In this document: piece after piece, positions 9,039 to 15,918 of the stretch
How positions within the stretch are numbered: position 1 is the stretch's first letter
Layout: every line of letters begins with the position of its first letter
Assembly (NCBI GenBank): GCA_913009765.1
Contig: CAJVYT010000014.1
Location: 1-26,623, forward strand
Length of the DNA: 26,623 nucleotides
Source of the DNA: an uncultured candidate division Zixibacteria bacterium
GTDB lineage: Bacteria > Zixibacteria > MSB-5A5 > GN15 > FEB-12
Direction: 5' to 3'
Program-made: the position numbers and the translations under genes
Notes under the pieces: generated by a model
What the model was told of the DNA's origin: nothing
Database searches by the model: none
What the model saw: the letters and a program-made list of their open reading frames with translations, nothing else

Positions 9039-10241
9039 ATGACAAAAAAGATTCTTTCAATCTGTTCGATGTATCCTTCAAAAGCCACTGGGTCATTTGG
9101 AGAATATCTTTTAAGTTTAACAAGGGAACTTTCAAAACATGGTTTTGTTCACATTATTGCTTTTCCTTTGGAGCCCAAAAACCCGGGGGGTAAAAGTGAC
9201 ATTATTGAGCGGCTCAAAGGTTCGGGGGCAGAGATAAAGGTTATAAATGAATCTATCTGGGATTTTAAAAATACGTGGGAGTTAATAAAACTAGTCCGAG
9301 AAGTAAAGCCTGCTTTAGTGCATATGCATTATTATAATGTGTATTCTTTTTTTAATGTATATGCATATTATAGGCGGATTCCTTTAGTATATAGTGAACG
9401 TTTATTGCCGCGTGGTGGGAAAAAACTTTTTAGAAGATTTTTACGGGATGCAGTACATTGGATTAAGGCTAAACTGTTAAATTTTGGGGTAACTAAAATA
9501 ATTTGTGTCTCGGATTTTGTAAGAGAGGAACATGCCAAGCATTATCGGGTTTCAAAGGAAAAACTAATCACAATTTTTAATGGAGTAAATCTGGATCGCT
9601 TTAAAAAGGCGGATCAGGAATCGATTAATAACCTAAAGAGTGAATTTGGCATTAATCCGGATACTTCAATAGTAACTTGTGTTTCTGTTGTGAGAAAAGG
9701 GAAAGGTGTTGAATTTTTTATCAAAGCCGCACCTCACATCCTTAATAAAGTTAAGAATGTAAAATTTTTCCTTGTGGGTGATGGTCCGCTCCTACCTGAC
9801 ATAAAAAAAATGGTTAAAGATTTAAACATGGACGATTTTTTTGTATTCTTGGGTTGGCGGGCAGATATTGAACGGATTCTAGCAGTTTCTAACGTTTCAG
9901 TTGTTCCTACTGCAAAGGACTGCCCTGAAGCTTTTGGTTTTGTCGCTGCTGAATCAATGGGGCTCGGAGTGCCAGTTGTTGCTAGTAATATCGGCGGTTT
10001 AAAGTCAATAGTCTCAGATGGAAAAACAGGTTTTTTAGCCATGCCGAGTGATCCTGTTAGTTTATCCAATAAAATATCGGATATTCTAAATAATGAAGAT
10101 ATTGCAAGGGAATTCTCCGAAAACGGAGTTAAAAGAGCAAATACACTCTTTTCATTGAAAAGGATGGTTGATGAACATATTAAATTATACTTTCAAGTAT
10201 TACAAATCAAGGAGAGGCTCCGGCTAAATGGCAGGGGATAG
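9039..10241 (+). CDS. Family 4 glycosyltransferase
   Basis: This 400-residue GT-B fold protein has an N-terminal acceptor domain starting ICSMYPSKATGSFGEYL and a C-terminal donor domain with IFNGVNLDRF (~residue 185), VRKGKGVEFFIKA, FLVGDGPLLPDI and the donor-binding EAFGFVAAESMG...VPVVAS block (~residues 304-325), whose two glutamates seven residues apart are the GT4 signature. Retaining transfer from a nucleotide sugar to a lipid-linked or growing polysaccharide is expected in the cytoplasm. No ribosome site is visible before the ATG. It is the first gene of the AT-rich half of the locus and is followed 44 bases later by the dehydrogenase. Confidence 0.9.
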   Translation: MTKKILSICSMYPSKATGSFGEYLLSLTRELSKHGFVHIIAFPLEPKNPGGKSDIIERLKGSGAEIKVINESIWDFKNTWELIKLVREVKPALVHMHYYNVYSFFNVYAYYRRIPLVYSERLLPRGGKKLFRRFLRDAVHWIKAKLLNFGVTKIICVSDFVREEHAKHYRVSKEKLITIFNGVNLDRFKKADQESINNLKSEFGINPDTSIVTCVSVVRKGKGVEFFIKAAPHILNKVKNVKFFLVGDGPLLPDIKKMVKDLNMDDFFVFLGWRADIERILAVSNVSVVPTAKDCPEAFGFVAAESMGLGVPVVASNIGGLKSIVSDGKTGFLAMPSDPVSLSNKISDILNNEDIAREFSENGVKRANTLFSLKRMVDEHIKLYFQVLQIKERLRLNGRG

Positions 10242-10285
10242 TAATAAGAGTTAGACATAGATCAAATATCAAAACAGGTGACAAA

Positions 10286-11605
10286 ATGGATCTAATTAAA
10301 AAGATACGGGCAAAAGAAGCGAAGATATCTGTGGTTGGCCTAGGTTATGTAGGTTTACCCTTGGCGATTGAGTTAGCTAAAAAGGGTTTTGAGGTAGTGG
10401 GAATTGAGAGGGATGGATCTAGAGTGGACATGCTTAACCGGGGGGAAAGTTATCTTCATGAGATTAGTAATAATGAATTAAACAGCGTCGTCAGCAATGG
10501 AAAATTTCATGCAACTCAGAAGTTCGAAAGTGTTTCCGATATGGATGTAATAATAATCTGTGTTCCTACTCCCTTGGATATCAATAAGAGTCCTGTGACC
10601 AAATACATTGAGCATGCTGTGAACAATTCAATTCCGCACGCGAGAAAAGGCCAGCTTTTTGTACTCGAGAGTACAACCTACCCTGGTACTACTGATGAAA
10701 TTATCAAAGCTAAGTTTGAAAGTAAGGGATATAAAATTGGAGAAGATATCTTTCTCGCTTTTTCACCTGAAAGAGTCGATCCTGGGAACGAACACTTTAA
10801 TGTAAGTAATATCCCTAAAGTCGTGGGTGGGGCGACGGCAAGATGCTCAGATATTGCGAAGGCTGTTTATGAAGAAATAACCTCTGGAGGCGTATATGTC
10901 ACGTCTTCACCGAAGATTGCAGAGATGGAGAAATTATTGGAAAATATCTTTAGGATTGTCAACATCTCGCTAGTAAATGAAATGGCTATTCTCTGTGATA
11001 AAATGGGTATTGATATATGGGAAGTTATAGGCCTGGCAAAAACGAAGCCCTATGGTTTTATGCCGTTTTACCCTGGACCTGGTACTGGCGGGCATTGTAT
11101 ACCTCTTGACCCTTTTTACCTCTCCTGGAAAGCGAAAGAATATGGTATTTCAGCACGCTTCATTGAGCTTGCTGGACAGATTAACGATAATATGCCTGGG
11201 TATGTGGTGAACAAGGTTTCTGATGTATTAAACGAGAAAGGAAAGTCTCTTAAGGGCTCAAGAATTTTGATAATCGGTATGGCGTATAAAAAAAATATAA
11301 ACGATACTAGAGAATCTCCGGCAGTAAAGGTTGCAAAAATATTGCTCGAAAAAGGAGTTATTCTAACGTATCATGATCCATATATTAATCAGATTGAAAT
11401 AAATGATATTGAATATCATTCACAGGAGCTTTCAAAAGAACAGATAATAAAGTCAGATTTAGTTCTAATAACTACTGCTCATTCCAATATAGATTATGGA
11501 TTAATAGTTGAAAATTCTAATTGTATATATGACACAAGAAACGCTCTATCAGAGTATGAAACAGACAATATTTTTAGATTAGGTGCTTGGTGTGCGAAAA
11601 AATGA
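10286..11605 (+). CDS. UDP-N-acetyl-sugar 6-dehydrogenase (WbpA/WecC type)
   Basis: This 439-residue nucleotide-sugar dehydrogenase has the NAD-binding GLGYVG (18-23), ICVPTPLD, LESTTYPGTTDE, FSPERVDPGN and the catalytic C271 in GTGGHCIPLDPFYL. The spacing and the GHCIPLDPFYLSWKA block are closest to enzymes such as WbpA that oxidise UDP-GlcNAc (or GalNAc/ManNAc) at C6 to a uronic acid, rather than to UDP-glucose dehydrogenase; the exact substrate is uncertain. AGGTGA precedes the ATG by 5 bases. Its stop overlaps an ATG (ATGA) that begins a decayed ORF. A near-identical copy of its last ~144 bases recurs at 15643. Confidence 0.92.
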   Translation: MDLIKKIRAKEAKISVVGLGYVGLPLAIELAKKGFEVVGIERDGSRVDMLNRGESYLHEISNNELNSVVSNGKFHATQKFESVSDMDVIIICVPTPLDINKSPVTKYIEHAVNNSIPHARKGQLFVLESTTYPGTTDEIIKAKFESKGYKIGEDIFLAFSPERVDPGNEHFNVSNIPKVVGGATARCSDIAKAVYEEITSGGVYVTSSPKIAEMEKLLENIFRIVNISLVNEMAILCDKMGIDIWEVIGLAKTKPYGFMPFYPGPGTGGHCIPLDPFYLSWKAKEYGISARFIELAGQINDNMPGYVVNKVSDVLNEKGKSLKGSRILIIGMAYKKNINDTRESPAVKVAKILLEKGVILTYHDPYINQIEINDIEYHSQELSKEQIIKSDLVLITTAHSNIDYGLIVENSNCIYDTRNALSEYETDNIFRLGAWCAKK

Positions 11606-11734
11606 AATCTGTTGTTATAGTCGGATATTTTGGGAAACTACCATTTTTCCCAATTAGGTCAACTTGTTAATGGTCGCGAAAAATTTATCATGGCTTGAGC
11701 AAGTTGCTCAATCAATATCATTAAAGGTATTTTT
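11462..11734 (+). repeat. Direct repeat DR1, copy a
   Basis: This segment covers the dehydrogenase 3' end, the DUF6625-like stub and the flippase leader, and is repeated in the same orientation at 15643-15918. The first ~144 bases differ at about 8 positions. The block around GGATATTTTGGGAAACTACC is identical. A more diverged middle follows, and the last ~20 bases up to the flippase ATG are again nearly identical. Confidence 0.9.
11602..11670 (+). pseudogene. Remnant of the start of a DUF6625-like gene (copy 1)
   Basis: An ATG overlaps the dehydrogenase stop as ATGA and opens only 22 codons: MKSVVIVGYFGKLPFF then a stop. The pattern of hydrophobic strand followed by YFGKLP is, from memory, how DUF6625 proteins (glycosyltransferase-like, common in polysaccharide loci) begin. 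The rest of the gene is missing; the flippase start follows 64 bases later. The family match rests on about 15 residues and needs a profile search. That this is a relic rather than chance is supported by a second copy at 15783. Confidence 0.55.
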
Positions 11735-13204
11735 ATGACGTTAAAAAGAAAAACAGTTAAGAACTTCGGCATAGTAGGTGGTTCAAAAATGTTTGCACGG
11801 ATGTTGAGTGCAATCACTATGGTAATCCTAGCTCGTATACTTCTCCCTTCAGATTTTGGTATTATCGCTATAGCAACTGTATTTATTTCACTATTAGATC
11901 AGTTTAGTAATTTCGGAATTGGTACTGCAATTATTCAATCAAATAGAGATACAGAACGAGTGTTATCAACTGGTTTTGTTATTCGACTTTCAGTATCACT
12001 TTTCCTTTTCATTGTCGCTTTTATCGGTGCTCCTTTTTGGGCGAGCTTTTATGAGGATAATTCCCTCACGTCAGTTGTGAGAGCAATATCATTTATTTTA
12101 ATACTTGACGCATTCAAATTTTTCCCTGAAACAGGGTTAGTAAAAAGATTGGATTTCAAGCTGGTAGCTGTTGCTGAAATTATCGGAAAAATCTCTTATT
12201 CGTTTGTAGCAATTGTATTAGCGTTATCCGGTTTTTCATATTGGAGCATCGTTTATGGAAGGATTGTTCAAAGCATTATAGAACCCGTCGTACTCATGAT
12301 TTATAGCCCTTGGAAATTGAGTTTAAGTTTCGACACTAAAATTGCTAAAGAATTAGTTAATTTCGGGAAATATGTCTTTTTCGCAGGAATTCTGACAATG
12401 ATTGCGCTTAGTCTAGATACTGCTGTTATTGGTAAGGTAATCGGGATGTCTGCACTGGGGTATTACGTAATAGCATTAAGATGGGCCACAATAACCACCT
12501 CGGAACTTTATACGATTTCTTCAAGGGTTATGTTTCCGACATATTCCTCTATAAACACAGACCTAATCAAGGTGAGGAATGCCTATCTAAAAACATTAAA
12601 ATATATCTCTATGGTTTCAGTTCCTGCCGTGTTTGGCATTTTTATATTAGCGCCAGAATTTGTGATAACTGTGTTAGGTGAAAAATGGGCTCCAGCTATT
12701 TTACCTTTAAGGATATTGTGTATCAATAGTCTTTTTGGCGCCTTGTCAGGGGGAAGTGGAAGCGTCTATATCTCAATTGGGAAACCGAAATTCCCGCTTT
12801 ATCTTAATTTAATAAATTTATCGATATTGGTAATATTTATCGTTCCCGCTGCGAAAATATATGGGATAGTTGGAGTGGCAATCTTGGCAGCTAGTATCCG
12901 TACGGTAATTTTTCCCATTAATTTTAGTATAATGGCTAAATCCTTGAGCATAAGGAAAAAACAATTTATGGATGTTCTTTTTCCCCCAATATTTTCATCT
13001 GTGTTAATGGTGTTGTTAACTTGGATTTTGAAAACAATTATTAAAACGAATTTTTCAACTGTTTTAACTTTTTCAGTGGTGTATTTATTTTCTCTGGTTA
13101 TGTTCGCGGTTGTTGTATATTTTATTTCACTATTTATCTTCACAAAAGGAGAATTAAAAGAAGACTTGTTAACATTACTTTCTAATCGGCTGCCAAATAG
13201 ATAA
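11735..13204 (+). CDS. Polysaccharide flippase, Wzx/TuaB-like (copy 1)
   Basis: This 489-residue, highly hydrophobic protein of the MOP exporter superfamily (polysaccharide transporter branch) has roughly 12-14 membrane spans. It starts with TVKNFGIVGGSKMFARM and has LPSDFGIIAIATVFISL and FAPEF-like signatures (LAPEFVITVLGEKWAP) typical of WzxC/TuaB flippases. These move undecaprenyl- or dolichyl-linked oligosaccharides across the membrane. AAGGT lies 5 bases before the ATG. A diverged paralogue lies at 15919, sharing upstream leader and the whole protein length; residues around GFSYWSIVYGRIVQ and LGEKWAPAILPLRILC are identical or nearly so. A 36-base fragment of a third copy is at 15562. Confidence 0.92.
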   Translation: MTLKRKTVKNFGIVGGSKMFARMLSAITMVILARILLPSDFGIIAIATVFISLLDQFSNFGIGTAIIQSNRDTERVLSTGFVIRLSVSLFLFIVAFIGAPFWASFYEDNSLTSVVRAISFILILDAFKFFPETGLVKRLDFKLVAVAEIIGKISYSFVAIVLALSGFSYWSIVYGRIVQSIIEPVVLMIYSPWKLSLSFDTKIAKELVNFGKYVFFAGILTMIALSLDTAVIGKVIGMSALGYYVIALRWATITTSELYTISSRVMFPTYSSINTDLIKVRNAYLKTLKYISMVSVPAVFGIFILAPEFVITVLGEKWAPAILPLRILCINSLFGALSGGSGSVYISIGKPKFPLYLNLINLSILVIFIVPAAKIYGIVGVAILAASIRTVIFPINFSIMAKSLSIRKKQFMDVLFPPIFSSVLMVLLTWILKTIIKTNFSTVLTFSVVYLFSLVMFAVVVYFISLFIFTKGELKEDLLTLLSNRLPNR

Positions 13205-13243
13205 CTTTTAAAACATTAAAAAAAATAAGGGAGAGTTTCAAAA

Positions 13244-13459
13244 ATGAATGAAAACAATAATGTTGACTCATCCAGAAATTCATGCAGTATTAAAGCTGTA
13301 CTTTATGGCAATTATTTAAAACCTATACAAACAGACTTAAGAAGGTTATTGGATTACTTTTATTTTAAAGACGCTAAATCTATGATTATTTTGAATCTAG
13401 AACATGAAAATTCTAATGTGTTTTTCCAATTATATGAGGAAAAATTATCCGGATTATAA
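13244..13459 (+). CDS. Small unrecognised protein
   Basis: This 71-residue ORF has a good ribosome site (GGGAGAG, 9 bases before the ATG) and follows the flippase by 39 bases. Its middle (LRRLLDYFYFKDAKSMIILNL) looks like folded globular sequence with alternating hydrophobics, not membrane sequence. I do not recognise it. It could be a genuine small protein or the surviving 5' end of a longer gene broken when the reverse-strand methyltransferase was inserted just downstream; the abundance of gene stubs in this locus makes the latter worth considering. Confidence 0.45.
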   Translation: MNENNNVDSSRNSCSIKAVLYGNYLKPIQTDLRRLLDYFYFKDAKSMIILNLEHENSNVFFQLYEEKLSGL

Positions 13460-13470
13460 GATTTATACGG

Positions 13471-13547
13471 AACAGCGTTTAAAGGACTTATCTTTTTAAA
13501 AAAGTTATTATTTGTAAACTTCTTCAGGAACTTCGGTCGACGCTGTT
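13471..13547. terminator. Possible convergent terminator region
   Basis: Between the small ORF (+) and the methyltransferase (-) lies an 8-base perfect inverted repeat, AACAGCGT at 13471 and ACGCTGTT at 13540, enclosing about 60 AT-rich bases with TCTTTTTAAAAAAG, which gives a T-run on both strands. T-runs end archaeal transcripts, so this may stop both convergent units. The stem is short and the loop long, so confidence is low. Confidence 0.3.
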
Positions 13548-14436
13548 AGATGGTGCCTCCAGTGTTTTGTTCGGCTTTTTTTCTTAACAAAAGACGTTGT
13601 TCATCGCAATCCATGTTCCTGAAGGATGAAAGAGGGAATGGATCTCCAGATACCAATTGTGCTGAATAATGCAACTCCTCAAAAAAATGTTCCATGTAGG
13701 AACTTGAATCTCCCTCCTCTGCCATTCTTTTCGGATGCACTTCGAGGAAAATCAATGGAGAGTTTTCTTTAATAGTCTCTCTAAGGCCTTTGAGGACTTT
13801 GATTTCATGCCCTTCAACATCGATTTTTATGACATCGGGTAGAAAATCTACTGACAGACAGAGGCTATCCCCTGTCGTCATGGGCACAGTAATTATGTTA
13901 CTTTCATGATCCGTCCCAGCTGAAACAGCATGTTCCCATTCATAGTGCATAGCGAGAGTGCCAACTTTTTCGGAGATAGCGCATTCAATTGGCATGATAT
14001 TACTCAGTTCATTCTTATTGATATTGTAGAGAAGCCGAGCGAAGGCGATGGGAGAGGCATCAACAGCTAAAGCTTTTCTCTCTGGGTTTTGTATTGCAAA
14101 TGCTAGTGAAAAAACCCCGTGTAGGGCACCGATGTCAAGAAGTCTTTTTTTTCCTCTCGTAGCCTCCAAGAAACAATTCATCTCATCAACCATGATTGGC
14201 GTATGACAAAAATACTCAAATACGTTACGACTATCAGGATGTATTCGCATTTTGAGTCCAGGACGAAACATCATGGTGTCAGTACTTAATCCTGCATTGT
14301 CTTTTCGATAGCTGTTCTCAAGGTAGGAGCGCCTGTCTTCGTCTAATAAACGATTACTAACGGGGAAGTGTTTGTTGACGCGTCTCGCGAACTCCCAAAT
14401 AATAGGGGGTGTAATTTGCTTGAGTGCTCTTTTCAT
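13546..14436 (-). CDS. FkbM family methyltransferase
   Basis: This SAM-dependent methyltransferase has ~296 residues from the start chosen here. Motif I is LLDIGALHGVFS (DIG at 101-103), motif II AVDASP (D126), and the FkbM signature IDVEGHEIKVLKG lies at 205-217, followed by PLIFLEVHP. FkbM enzymes O-methylate sugars or polyketides; in this locus, capping or decorating a glycan is likely. An upstream ATG at 14481 adds 15 residues, but a TATA-like TTTATATATA abuts it directly, which would place transcription start downstream of it; the ATG at 14436 also begins a more typical basic N-terminus (MKRALKQ). It is the only reverse-strand gene in the window, sitting inside the interval between two direct repeats, suggesting independent acquisition. 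Confidence 0.85.
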   Translation of the reverse strand: MKRALKQITPPIIWEFARRVNKHFPVSNRLLDEDRRSYLENSYRKDNAGLSTDTMMFRPGLKMRIHPDSRNVFEYFCHTPIMVDEMNCFLEATRGKKRLLDIGALHGVFSLAFAIQNPERKALAVDASPIAFARLLYNINKNELSNIMPIECAISEKVGTLAMHYEWEHAVSAGTDHESNIITVPMTTGDSLCLSVDFLPDVIKIDVEGHEIKVLKGLRETIKENSPLIFLEVHPKRMAEEGDSSSYMEHFFEELHYSAQLVSGDPFPLSSFRNMDCDEQRLLLRKKAEQNTGGTI

Positions 14437-14481
14437 AATGTTTGTAAGTGGCTGAACGATATTTATTATTTTGCAATACAT

Positions 14482-14494
14482 TATATATAAACAA
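14482..14494 (-). promoter_or_regulatory. TATA-like box for the FkbM methyltransferase
   Basis: On the reverse strand TTGTTTATATATA ends one base before the upstream ATG at 14481 and about 45 bases before the ATG at 14436. An archaeal start site ~25 bases downstream of the box would fall between the two ATGs, supporting the downstream start. The remaining divergent spacer up to 14722 holds short hairpins (ACAAAG...CTTTGT at ~14542; GGGTTT...AAACCC at ~14573) but no convincing gene. Confidence 0.4.
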
Positions 14495-14722
14495 TAATAT
14501 CAAACAAAGGAGTATGAGCACCATAATTCGATTAGCCAATTACACAAAGCCCTTGCTTTGTAGGTCGAATGCGGGTTTAGGGATTCCCAAAAACCCTTTA
14601 CATAAAAGGGGATTTACAATGAAGATTGACAATACATCATTGTCGCCATCTTGCTAATTGCTCATAAATCCTGAAGGTCGCAGCAAAATTAATAAGAAGT
14701 AGCTTAGAGGTAAAAATAGAAA

Positions 14723-15562
14723 ATGAAAAATTTTGTTTGGGCAGATACTGACAGCAATAAATTAATCCCATTAATGGATACAGCTAGACTGCATAATATT
14801 AAACCCGAGATTATTGGCATTGGCTTTAAAGTTAAGTCAGATTATTTTTTTAAACTGAGTTCATTATACGAAAAATTATGTAATTTAGATGATGATGAGA
14901 TTGTTTGTTGTACTGATGGCTTTGATGTTTTGTATCAGGATAATGCAGAATCTATGCAAAATAAGTTTTTGTCTTTTGATTGCGACATTGTGTTTTCTGC
15001 TGAGAAATGGTATTCGCATCAATATGAAAAACACAGAAAATATTTTGATGATTTGACGAATTCTCCTTATAAGTATCTTAACTCTGGGTGTGTTGTCGGA
15101 TATGTAAAACCATTAAGAGAAGTACTTAAACAAGTAAAACCAAAAGAGAATTTATTTCAAGATATAAACGATAAAATATTATTTGCAGGGAGTAGAATAG
15201 TAAAGAATAAGTTGTTAAGGGATATTTTTAGAAGAGTTAAAAGAAGAAGTACCCAACTTATATCTTCTGGTGAAACTATTAGTCACGGATTTTTTCTTGA
15301 TCAAACTGTTATAGGGAACTACATTGCAACTAACAAAGACAGATTAGAAATTAAATTAGATTATGATTGTAAGTTGTTTTGGTGTGTTGCGGGTGAATGG
15401 GAGGAGATAGACAAACATTATAAAATTATCAACAATAAAATTGTTAATAAGAATACAAATAACGCACCTTCTTGTATTCATGTTCCTTATACATCTAAGT
15501 ACGACCAGGTTTTTTTAAAAATATACGATTTAATTATGCAGAATAGTGAACAATTCCTTTAG
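14723..15562 (+). CDS. PLOD/GT25-like glycosyltransferase
   Basis: This 279-residue protein resembles the glycosyltransferase domain of procollagen-lysine modifying enzymes and related prokaryotic transferases. It has ADTDSN near the start, a DxxD metal site in CCTDGFDVLY (D65, D68), AEKWYSHQ (93-100), YLNSGCVVGYVKP (118-130) and FLDQTVIGNY in the last third. These are the conserved points of that family, which transfers glucose or galactose from UDP-sugars. AGAGGT lies about 11 bases before the ATG. Its gene is strikingly AT-rich. The stop codon is immediately followed by a flippase fragment, so its 3' side is a recombination scar. Confidence 0.75.
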   Translation: MKNFVWADTDSNKLIPLMDTARLHNIKPEIIGIGFKVKSDYFFKLSSLYEKLCNLDDDEIVCCTDGFDVLYQDNAESMQNKFLSFDCDIVFSAEKWYSHQYEKHRKYFDDLTNSPYKYLNSGCVVGYVKPLREVLKQVKPKENLFQDINDKILFAGSRIVKNKLLRDIFRRVKRRSTQLISSGETISHGFFLDQTVIGNYIATNKDRLEIKLDYDCKLFWCVAGEWEEIDKHYKIINNKIVNKNTNNAPSCIHVPYTSKYDQVFLKIYDLIMQNSEQFL

Positions 15563-15606
15563 TGTTTGCTATTTTTGTGTTAGCGCCAGAGTTTGTGTTT
15601 GGGGTG
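15562..15606 (+). pseudogene. Fragment of a third flippase copy
   Basis: Directly after the preceding stop, 36 bases match flippase copy 1 at 12629-12664 at 31 positions and would encode VFAIFVLAPEFV against VFGIFILAPEFV. The match fades after about 15606. It is closer to copy 1 than to the corresponding stretch of copy 2 (16812 onward). Short, but its place just before another gene fragment makes chance unlikely. Confidence 0.65.
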
Positions 15607-15642
15607 AAACTCCTAGTTGTGTACCCGTAGTTAAGAAGTTGG

Positions 15643-15786
15643 GTTCTAATAACTACTGCTCATTCCAATATAGGTTATGGATTAATAGTTGAAAATTCTA
15701 ATTGTATATATGACACAAGAAACGCTCTATCAGAGTATGAAACAGACAATGTATATAGATTAGGTGCGTGGAGTGGGAATAAATGA
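15643..15786 (+). pseudogene. 3' fragment of the nucleotide-sugar dehydrogenase
   Basis: This stretch encodes the last ~47 residues of the dehydrogenase at 10286, in the same frame and ending at the matching TGA. About 8 of 144 bases differ, giving D to G, IF to VY and a few changes near the end. There is no start, no catalytic domain and no upstream continuation, so it is a non-functional tail left by duplication or by deletion of an intervening copy. Confidence 0.92.
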
Positions 15787-15869
15787 ACTTTGTCGTTAGA
15801 GCCGGATATTTTGGGAAACTACCATCTTTTGTCAATTGGGTCTGCTTACGCATGGCCTCGAAAAATTGA
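15783..15869 (+). pseudogene. Remnant of the start of a DUF6625-like gene (copy 2)
   Basis: As in copy 1, an ATG overlaps the dehydrogenase stop (ATGA). It opens 28 codons with AGYFGKLPSFVNW and ends at a TGA. The extra F-x-x-W after YFGKLP strengthens the resemblance to DUF6625 N-termini. That both copies keep only this much suggests the deletion between this gene and the flippase predates the duplication. Confidence 0.55.
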
Positions 15870-15918
15870 TCATTGTCTGTAGCAGGCAGCTCCACCAAAT
15901 ATCATTAAAGGTATTTTT

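Larger units (their letters stand above)
15643..15918 (+). repeat. Direct repeat DR1, copy b
   Basis: This is the second copy of 11462-11734, about 4.18 kb downstream in the same orientation: dehydrogenase tail, DUF6625-like stub and flippase leader, continuing without a break into the diverged flippase copies. Recombination between the two would delete flippase 1, the small ORF, the methyltransferase and the PLOD-like transferase while keeping one intact dehydrogenase and one flippase. Confidence 0.9.

Noticed and set aside
14540..14620. Several short inverted repeats that might be an RNA gene or attachment site
   Set aside because: Stems are only 6-7 bases in AT-rich DNA with no conserved loop, tRNA-like fold or flanking duplication.
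14448..14657. 69-residue forward frame between the methyltransferase and the PLOD-like gene
   Set aside because: It overlaps the methyltransferase start and promoter, has no ribosome site and no recognisable features.
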